Source: Chloroflexota bacterium (lineage in GTDB: Bacteria; Chloroflexota; Limnocylindria; QHBO01). From it: a stretch of 11,520 nt of DNA. The notes beneath the pieces are model-generated. The model did not search any database. It had not been told where the DNA came from and was given only the letters and a program-made list of their open reading frames with translations. A program made the translations under genes and the position numbers. Positions within the stretch are counted from its first letter, which is position 1. The number at the start of each line of letters is the position of its first letter. The stretch covers positions 1 to 11,520 of the forward strand of contig JAGXHP010000187.1 of the NCBI GenBank assembly GCA_024636135.1, in the 5' to 3' direction. Shown here piece by piece: positions 6,744 through 11,520 of this stretch.

Positions 6744-7976
6744 ATGAACGGCTGGACGGTCATCGGGATCGCCATGGTGGTGGCGGGTGCCGTTTTCGCG
6801 GCGCCGGGGCTGCTGCTGGTCGGCGGCTTGACCCTGGTCTCGCGCTGGCTGACGACGCTGTGGTCACGCTACGGCCTGGACTCGATCGACTACGAGCGCC
6901 GCATCGGCACCGAGCGCGCCGTGTGGGGCGATGAGATCCCGCTGGACATCGAAGTGTGGAACCGCAAGCTCCTGCCCGTGCCGCTTTTGACGGTCGATGA
7001 CCACGTGACGGATACACTCCGCGTCACCGGCAAGCCGCTGGTCGCCAGTGAGCGCCCCGGCCAGGGCGCCCTCCAGAACTCGTGGTCGCTGCTGTGGTTC
7101 GAGCGCGTCACTCGGCACCTGGTGATCGACGCTCGACGACGCGGCGCGTTCAGCTTCGGTCCCATCCGGCTCACGGCCAGCGACCTGTTCGAGCGAGGCA
7201 CGACGAGTGAGGAGCGCGAGCTCCCGGCCGAGCTCGTGGTGCGTCCTCGAACGGTCCCGGTGCGCGCACCGCCGACGGCCCGTGCGCCGCTGGGCTCGGT
7301 GCGCTCGCGCGCCAGCCTGTTCGTCGACGACTCGCGCTACGCGGGGGTCCGTCGCTATGAGCCGGGAGATCCGTTACGGCGCATCCACTGGCGGGCGACG
7401 GCTCGGATCGGCGAGCCGGTCAGCCGGCGATATGAACCGGTCCACGAACGCCAGGTGCTGCTGGCCGTCGATCTCCAGACGGTCCCCGGCCCGTACTGGC
7501 TCATGATCTTCGACGACGACCAGGTGGAGGCGCTGTGCGTCGCAGCGGCGTCGCTCGCCCGTCGTCTGCTGCGCGACGACACCGCATGCGGGCTGCTCGT
7601 CGGGGCACAGATGGCGGGCGGGCGCCGCTGGGCCTACCTGCCCCCGTCCGCGGCGGCGAACCAGCTCGGTCGCATCGAGGACGCCCTGGCCCGACTTCAG
7701 CCGATCGTCTCGCTGCCGTTCGAACGTCTGCTGGGAGTCGTGCCGCGGCGACTGGCCCCGGGCGGGACGCTTCTGACGCTGTCGGCGCGGGATCCGGAGC
7801 CGTACGCGGATCGCGTGCTGCGCCTGGCGCGGTCCGGATATGCGGTCACCCACCTGGCGTTCGGCGACGAGCGGGGGGCGCATCGGGCCTCGATGGCCGG
7901 CATCGGCGTCGCAGCGCACGCCGCGGACCTCGCCCCGGGATGGAGGGACGCCGATGCGCTCGTCCTGGCTGGCTGA
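6744..7976 (+). CDS. DUF58 domain-containing membrane-anchored protein
   Basis: A 410-residue protein. A hydrophobic N-terminal hairpin at about residues 5-33 anchors it in the membrane. A beta-rich segment follows (about 45-170), then the DUF58 hallmark RRYEPGDPLRRIHWRATAR at 203-221, and a VWA-like alpha/beta region beginning with LLAVDLQ (239-245). A clear VWA metal-site motif (DxSxS) is not visible, so metal binding is doubtful. DUF58 proteins typically pair with MoxR ATPases, as here: the ATG at 6744 lies ten bases after the MoxR stop. Its 3' end overlaps the following DUF4129-like gene by 23 bases. The likely role is a membrane-linked partner or adaptor of the MoxR ATPase; the precise process is unknown. 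The length fits DUF58 proteins, so it appears intact. Confidence 0.93.
   Translation: MNGWTVIGIAMVVAGAVFAAPGLLLVGGLTLVSRWLTTLWSRYGLDSIDYERRIGTERAVWGDEIPLDIEVWNRKLLPVPLLTVDDHVTDTLRVTGKPLVASERPGQGALQNSWSLLWFERVTRHLVIDARRRGAFSFGPIRLTASDLFERGTTSEERELPAELVVRPRTVPVRAPPTARAPLGSVRSRASLFVDDSRYAGVRRYEPGDPLRRIHWRATARIGEPVSRRYEPVHERQVLLAVDLQTVPGPYWLMIFDDDQVEALCVAAASLARRLLRDDTACGLLVGAQMAGGRRWAYLPPSAAANQLGRIEDALARLQPIVSLPFERLLGVVPRRLAPGGTLLTLSARDPEPYADRVLRLARSGYAVTHLAFGDERGAHRASMAGIGVAAHAADLAPGWRDADALVLAG
7942..7946 (+). promoter_or_regulatory. Ribosome-binding site deciding the start of the DUF4129-like gene
   Basis: GGAGG lies inside the 3' end of the DUF58 gene, seven bases before the ATG at 7954. It selects this ATG over the earlier in-frame ATG at 7840, which would cause a 137-base overlap and add a non-hydrophobic leader. 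Confidence 0.75.
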
Positions 7977-9297
7977 CCGCGTCATCGGCTGGATCCTGCC
8001 CATCCTGGCGCTCCTCGCCGAGGGGGCCTGGCTGGCGGTCGTGTACGCCGCGGTGGAGACGACGATCGACGGCCGCGAGCCGATGCTCGGCACCCTCGAG
8101 CTCGCCGTCGCGGCGGGCGGCGCGGCCCTTGCCGTCAATCGGCGCCTGCTGCGCCCGGACGACCGGCCACTGACCTTCTTCGGCGTCCTCGTGGCCATCG
8201 GCGCCGTGGGCTGGCTCTGGGACGATCGGGTGCGAACACTCGTGCTGGCGGGCGACCTGGCGGGTGCGATCGTCCTCCATCCGGGTGGATGGCTGATCCT
8301 CGTGGCGGCCATGCGCGGGGTGGGCCGCGGCTTCGAGTTCGACGATCGAGCGCTGACCCGCCTGGTGCTGGTGGGGATCCCCGCGCTCGCCATTCCGTGG
8401 ACGCTCGGTCAGCTGGGAGCCGGGCCGCTGCATGGGGTCTTCGTCGAGGAGGCGTTCGTCGCCAGCCTGACCTTCATGGCCGCCGGCTTCATGGCCGCCG
8501 GCCTGGCCCGCCTGCAGGAGATCGGCCGCGAGACCGGCGTGGACTGGCGAACCAATCGCTCCTGGCTCGGGACGGTGCTCGGCGTGCTCGGGATCGTCCT
8601 GGCCGTCGGGATCCCCGGGTCCTACCTCCTGGGCCTGCCCGTCGACACCGTCGCGCGCGGCGTGCTCGGACCGCTGCTCAGCCTGATCGGCTATGGGCTG
8701 CTCGCGCTCGCATTCGTCGCCTCGATCCTGTCCGCCGCGCTGTACGAGCTCCTGAGCCGCATCGGGTTCGCGCTGCCGGCCCCGCTGACACCCGAGGAGA
8801 TCGCCCGCTTGCCGGAGCTGCGCGAGTACACGATTGAACAGCTCCAGGGCCCGATCATGACCGTTGCGATCCTGTGGCTCGCCATCGCGCTGCTGGCGGT
8901 CATCGTCATCCGCGTCTGGGTTCGGCGGCGGGTGCGCGGCCGCGTGCGGGGCGGGAGCGAGGAGCGAACGTTCGCGATCCCGCAACGCTCGCTCCGGATC
9001 CGCACGCCGCGCTTGCCGGCCCTGCGGCGCGGACCCAGGAGGGGCTCGCCGGCCGACGCCGTTGCCGCCTACCTCGCAGCGCTCGACGAGATCGCAGCGC
9101 ACGATCCGGCGCTGGCACGGAGGGAGGAGGAGACGCCGCGCTCGCATGCCGCCCGCGTGCGCCTCGCCGAGATCGGACCGCTGCAGGCCGACTATGCCCT
9201 GGCCCGCTACGGCACCCGCATCCTGTCCGGCGCCGAGCACCAGCGTGCGCTGGGCCGATGGCGTCGGCTCCGGGATCGGCTGCGCCGCCTACACTGA
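7954..9297 (+). CDS. Polytopic membrane protein with C-terminal DUF4129-like domain
   Basis: A 447-residue protein. About eight hydrophobic helices fill residues 11-262, then a short loop of some 37 residues, another helix at about 299-322, a strongly Arg-rich linker (323-364), and a soluble C-terminal domain (365-440). That domain has the DUF4129 pattern: AYLAALDEI, then EETPRSHAARV, then ADYALARYG, with a final Arg/Leu helix. In TgpA-type proteins a transglutaminase-like domain lies between the membrane bundle and the last helix; here that space is too short, and no Cys-His-Asp core is visible, so the enzyme domain is absent. The start is fixed by GGAGG upstream. The gene overlaps DUF58 by 23 bases and ends six bases before the FAH gene. 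It probably forms a membrane complex with the DUF58 and MoxR proteins; the role is unknown. A 15-base tandem duplication lies in helix 6. Confidence 0.85.
   Translation: MRSSWLADRVIGWILPILALLAEGAWLAVVYAAVETTIDGREPMLGTLELAVAAGGAALAVNRRLLRPDDRPLTFFGVLVAIGAVGWLWDDRVRTLVLAGDLAGAIVLHPGGWLILVAAMRGVGRGFEFDDRALTRLVLVGIPALAIPWTLGQLGAGPLHGVFVEEAFVASLTFMAAGFMAAGLARLQEIGRETGVDWRTNRSWLGTVLGVLGIVLAVGIPGSYLLGLPVDTVARGVLGPLLSLIGYGLLALAFVASILSAALYELLSRIGFALPAPLTPEEIARLPELREYTIEQLQGPIMTVAILWLAIALLAVIVIRVWVRRRVRGRVRGGSEERTFAIPQRSLRIRTPRLPALRRGPRRGSPADAVAAYLAALDEIAAHDPALARREEETPRSHAARVRLAEIGPLQADYALARYGTRILSGAEHQRALGRWRRLRDRLRRLH
8473..8502 (+). repeat. Perfect 15-base tandem duplication inside the DUF4129-like gene
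   Basis: The unit TTCATGGCCGCCGGC occurs twice back to back. It is in frame and encodes FMAAG twice (residues 174-183) within a membrane helix, adding about one and a half helical turns. It looks like a recent slippage duplication that did not break the frame. Confidence 0.9.
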
Positions 9298-9303
9298 CCG
9301 ACC

Positions 9304-10296
9304 ATGAAGATTGCTCACGTCCGGGAGCGGAACGCCCCGGCCGGAACACCGTGGCGGCTGGCGGCGGCGCTGGATGCTGGCGGGGCCCGCTGGCTCGACC
9401 TTGAGATTGCGCGACGCGCCCTCGTCGCAGCCCAGCCCGCGCGTGCACACAACAGCGGCCTGTTTCGGCAGCCGATCACGACGCTCGACGCGCACCTGGC
9501 CGCGGGAATGCGGATCGATGCACTCGCCGATCTCCTTGACGCCGATCCGGAGGAGCCCCTCGACGGGGAGGCGCTCCACTTCGGGCCACCGATCCTGTCC
9601 CCGCCATCCTTCCGCGACTTCTACGCGTTCGAACGACATGTGGGCACGATGTGGAAGCGGCGCGACATGGAGATCCCGGAGGCATGGTTCCGCCTGCCCG
9701 TCTTCTACTTCAGCAACGTCTCCGAGATCCGTGGTCCGGGCGACCCGGTGTGGGCGCCGCGCGAGTCAAGCGAGCTGGATTACGAGCTCGAGGTGGCAGC
9801 GATCGTCGACACGCCGGCGCGCGACATCGACGCCGCTCGAGGCGAGGAGGCGATCGGCGGCTACATGATCCTCAACGACTGGTCGGCGCGCGATCTCCAG
9901 CGCGAGGAGACAACCGTCCGACTCGGCCCCGCCAAGGGCAAGGACTTCGCGTCGTCCATCGGACCCTGGATCGTCACCCCGGACGAGCTCGCGGATGCGC
10001 GTGACGGCACGGGGTACGATCTCTCGATGACCGCCACGGTCAACGGTGACCAGCTCTCGCGCGGCACCTGGTCGAGTGCCCATTTCAGCTTCGGCCAGAT
10101 GCTCGAACGCGCCTCTGCCGACGTCCTGCTCCGGCCCGGCGACATCATCGGCTCCGGCACGGTGGGAACCGGCTGCCTGCTCGAGATCCGCGACGAGAAG
10201 CTCGGACGCTATCTGCAGCCGGGTGACACGGTCACCCTGGAGATCGAACGGCTGGGGTCCCTGACGTCGCCCGTCGTCGAGCGACCGAGCCGATGA
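9304..10296 (+). CDS. Fumarylacetoacetate hydrolase (FAH) family protein
   Basis: A 330-residue protein with a short N-terminal region (1-95) and an FAH catalytic domain. Metal and catalytic residues can be matched to the family: D105 and H112 in FRDFYAFERHV (the D-to-H spacing of seven agrees with mammalian FAH), E161 and E163 in YELEVAA, D192 in NDWSARD, and K213 in GPAKGKDF. The glycine-rich GSGTVGTG lies at 283-290. Family members cleave carbon-carbon bonds or decarboxylate/isomerise beta-diketo acids made during breakdown of aromatic compounds, using Mg2+ or Ca2+. All key residues are present, so it should be active; the exact substrate (fumarylacetoacetate, fumarylpyruvate, acylpyruvate) cannot be told. 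It starts six bases after the DUF4129-like gene without a clear ribosome-binding site and overlaps the DinB-like gene by ATGA at 10293-10296. Confidence 0.93.
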   Translation: MKIAHVRERNAPAGTPWRLAAALDAGGARWLDLEIARRALVAAQPARAHNSGLFRQPITTLDAHLAAGMRIDALADLLDADPEEPLDGEALHFGPPILSPPSFRDFYAFERHVGTMWKRRDMEIPEAWFRLPVFYFSNVSEIRGPGDPVWAPRESSELDYELEVAAIVDTPARDIDAARGEEAIGGYMILNDWSARDLQREETTVRLGPAKGKDFASSIGPWIVTPDELADARDGTGYDLSMTATVNGDQLSRGTWSSAHFSFGQMLERASADVLLRPGDIIGSGTVGTGCLLEIRDEKLGRYLQPGDTVTLEIERLGSLTSPVVERPSR

Positions 10297-10796
10297 CGGC
10301 CTCGGTGGATGCGCTCGTAGCACGGCTCGCGAACGCGGAGCGGCGCCTTGCGGACCACGCCGGTGGTCCGGTTCCGGCCGGCCTCACCGAACCCGATATC
10401 GGCGGCGACGAGCGCTGGGAGGCCGGACAGGTCTGGGCACACCTTGCGGAGTTCCCCAACTACTGGCTCGGGCAGATCCGGCAGGTCATCGACGCGGCGT
10501 CGGCCGAACCCGTCGCCTTCGGCCGGGTGAAGACCGACCCCGGACGTATCGAAGCCATCGAGCGCGACCGGCACACCGATCCCCCGGCGCTTCTCGAGCG
10601 CGTGCGCTCCTCGCTCGCCGAGCTGAGCAACGCGGCGCGGGCCTGGGAGGCGAGCGCGTGGCGCTCGCGAGGCGCACACCCGACGCGGGGCGAGATGACG
10701 GTCGAGCGCATCCTCGAGGAGTTCATCGTGAGCCACCTCGAGGAGCACGCGGATCAGCTCGACGGCCTCGTCGGGGACGGCACCCCGGTCACCTGA
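10293..10796 (+). CDS. DinB superfamily protein (possible thiol-dependent enzyme)
   Basis: A 167-residue, mostly helical protein. It shows the DinB metal triad: H50 in the helix WAHLAEFPNYW, and H148 and H152 in SHLEEHADQL. The size fits one DinB four-helix bundle. DinB-fold proteins include bacillithiol transferases and the mycothiol-dependent maleylpyruvate isomerase, which binds zinc with a similar His set. Many others have no known role. The ATG at 10293 overlaps the FAH stop by 4 bases, so translation is coupled to a hydrolase of aromatic catabolism; that makes an isomerase or thiol-transfer role tempting, though it lacks the separate C-terminal domain of true mycothiol-dependent isomerases. 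It is the last gene of the plus-strand series and ends 12 bases before the convergent VOC gene. Confidence 0.85.
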   Translation: MTASVDALVARLANAERRLADHAGGPVPAGLTEPDIGGDERWEAGQVWAHLAEFPNYWLGQIRQVIDAASAEPVAFGRVKTDPGRIEAIERDRHTDPPALLERVRSSLAELSNAARAWEASAWRSRGAHPTRGEMTVERILEEFIVSHLEEHADQLDGLVGDGTPVT

Positions 10797-10808
10797 GGCG
10801 CGTTCCTC

Positions 10809-11288
10809 CTATCCGGACCCCTGTGCTCCCCAGCGGGCCACTTCAGCCTCGAGGTCCAGGGGCATGATGGTTGCCTGGTCGGCGAACTCCCCCCAGGCCT
10901 CGCGCGGCACCTCCCACATGACCTCGAACTCGTTGCCATCGGGATCGCTCCCGTAGAGCGACTTGCTCACGCCATGGTCGGACATCCCGCCCAGCGCACC
11001 CATCTCGCGCAGTCGCTCGGACATCTCGGCCAGCGCCTCGATGGTGTCGATCTGCCATGCCAGGTGGTAGAGGCCCACCGATCCTCGGGGCGGTCGCGGA
11101 GCCTGGGCTCCGACCTCGAACAACCCGAGGTCGTGGTGGTTCCCGCCCGTCGGCGAACGCATGAACGCCGCGCGCATGCCGGCGGGTCGCGTGAGCTCCT
11201 CGAAGCCGAATGCCCGGCCGTAGAAGTCGGCCGCGGCGTCCGCATCGCGGACGAAGAGGACCGCGTGGTTGAGTCGGGTGATTGCCAT
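10809..11288 (-). CDS. VOC (glyoxalase/extradiol dioxygenase) family protein
   Basis: A 159-residue protein built from two beta-alpha-beta-beta-beta modules, the size of one VOC domain. The three metal ligands are in their usual places: H8 in RLNHAVLFV, H75 in YHLAWQI and E122 in DPDGNEFEV. The run SDHGVSKSLYGSDPDGN (about 103-119), including H105 and Y112, resembles catechol 2,3-dioxygenases of the CatE type, although those are about twice this length. It could be a small Fe- or Mn-dependent dioxygenase, a glyoxalase or a resistance-type enzyme; the sequence does not decide. The ATG at 11288 is the only sensible start; no good ribosome-binding site precedes it. Small inverted repeats lie directly upstream. 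It converges on the FAH-DinB genes with a 12-base gap and is transcribed separately. Confidence 0.9.
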   Translation of the reverse strand: MAITRLNHAVLFVRDADAAADFYGRAFGFEELTRPAGMRAAFMRSPTGGNHHDLGLFEVGAQAPRPPRGSVGLYHLAWQIDTIEALAEMSERLREMGALGGMSDHGVSKSLYGSDPDGNEFEVMWEVPREAWGEFADQATIMPLDLEAEVARWGAQGSG

Positions 11289-11290
11289 GA

Positions 11291-11302
11291 GGTAAGCCTA
11301 CC
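11291..11302. repeat. Imperfect palindrome upstream of the VOC gene
   Basis: GGTAAGCCTACC matches its own reverse complement at ten of twelve positions and lies two bases upstream of the VOC start codon. It could be an operator or affect translation, but is short enough to be chance. Confidence 0.35.
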
Positions 11303-11329
11303 GCTGGAGGCGCCAGGCGGAGCTCCAGC
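11303..11329. repeat. Inverted repeat, possible operator of the VOC gene
   Basis: GCTGGAG (11303-11309) and CTCCAGC (11323-11329) are perfect 7-base arms around a 13-base spacer, 14 bases upstream of the VOC start. A second small dyad, GCGGA/TCCGC (11317-11321 and 11331-11335), overlaps it. The position fits a repressor site or a leader hairpin for the VOC mRNA; no U-run follows, so a terminator is unlikely. Confidence 0.4.
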
Positions 11330-11379
11330 TTCCGCCCGGTTGTCACGCTGAAGCCGATGAGCAGGTGCAGCGCATCCAC

Positions 11380-11401
11380 CAACCCTGCCATCAACCCTGC
11401 C
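11380..11401. repeat. Direct repeat CAACCCTGCC, two copies at 12-base spacing
   Basis: CAACCCTGCC occurs at 11380-11389 and again at 11392-11401 in the non-coding gap, about 45-65 bases ahead of the right-edge gene. Two copies about one helical turn apart could be paired binding sites for a regulator. No -10 box at a proper distance was found from the TTGACC at 11404-11409 that follows. Confidence 0.4.
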
Positions 11402-11444
11402 GTTTGACCCTTGCCCGCCGGGCGTGGCGCGCGACGATAAGGCC

Positions 11445-11520
11445 ATGGCAAATCGCGCTTTTGGCTGGACTGCGGGCCTCGGCCTGGTGCCGGCCGCCTG
11501 GCTGGCGGCGGGCGTCGTCA
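11445..11520 (+). CDS. Start of an unidentified gene with hydrophobic N-terminus (cut by window edge)
   Basis: An ATG at 11445 opens a frame of 25 codons that runs off the window. The visible product begins MANRAFGWTAGLG and continues hydrophobic (about residues 12-25 rich in Leu, Ala, Val, Trp), which fits a signal peptide or first membrane helix. The purines GATAAGG just ahead (11436-11442) are too close to the ATG to be an ideal ribosome-binding site. It diverges from the VOC gene across 156 bases of non-coding DNA. Too little is present to name it. Confidence 0.5.
   Translation, partial: MANRAFGWTAGLGLVPAAWLAAGVV

Noticed and set aside
5717..6775. Minus-strand extension of the deacetylase frame across the MoxR gene
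   Set aside because: It is antisense to conserved MoxR motifs and gives low-complexity, family-less protein.
7846..9240. 464-residue minus-strand open frame opposite the DUF4129-like gene
   Set aside because: It is rich in Arg, Gln, Gly and His with no recognisable fold, and the plus strand carries clear membrane helices. It is a shadow frame.
11404..11441. TTGACC ... GATAAG as a promoter for the right-edge gene
   Set aside because: The spacing between the two hexamers is about 26 bases, far from the 16-18 expected.

Overview
The window is GC-rich, tightly packed bacterial DNA with twelve recognisable protein genes plus one gene cut by the right edge. No RNA gene, insertion sequence, CRISPR array or prophage was seen. 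Four gene junctions are 4-base ATGA overlaps, and no stretch above 160 bases lacks a gene. The codon bias and long antisense open frames fit a GC-rich phylum such as Chloroflexota (Limnocylindria-like) or Actinomycetota. Which of the two cannot be decided from this sequence.

Region 1 (1-3397) looks like a lipid or hydrophobic-metabolite modification cluster. On the minus strand, an SRPBCC (START/polyketide-cyclase fold) protein is followed by a COG2907-type FAD oxidoreductase and a DUF1365 protein cut by the left edge, each pair joined by an ATGA overlap. Divergent from them is a DHRS12-like short-chain dehydrogenase. In other bacteria the flavoprotein/DUF1365 pair often sits beside a cyclopropane-fatty-acid-synthase-type methyltransferase, which would lie just outside the window if present.

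Region 2 (3441-5716, minus strand) is a two-gene unit: a class II histone-deacetylase/acetylpolyamine-amidohydrolase-like enzyme, then a 12-helix MFS transporter, again overlapping by 4 bases. This suggests a deacetylase working on something the transporter moves.

Region 3 (5777-10796, plus strand) is a probable five-gene operon: MoxR AAA+ ATPase, DUF58 protein, a polytopic membrane protein ending in a DUF4129-like domain, an FAH-family hydrolase and a DinB-superfamily protein. The first three resemble the MoxR-DUF58-TgpA module, but the transglutaminase core is absent. The last two resemble the isomerase/hydrolase step pair of gentisate-type aromatic catabolism.

Region 4 (10809-11520) holds a convergent single-domain VOC protein resembling catechol 2,3-dioxygenase (CatE) modules. 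A 156-base divergent gap with small inverted and direct repeats follows, then the start of a gene with a hydrophobic N-terminus. I found no clearly undescribed system. The most unusual points are the transglutaminase-less MoxR module joined to a catabolic pair, the deacetylase-transporter couple, and the flavoprotein/DUF1365/SRPBCC/DHRS12 cluster.
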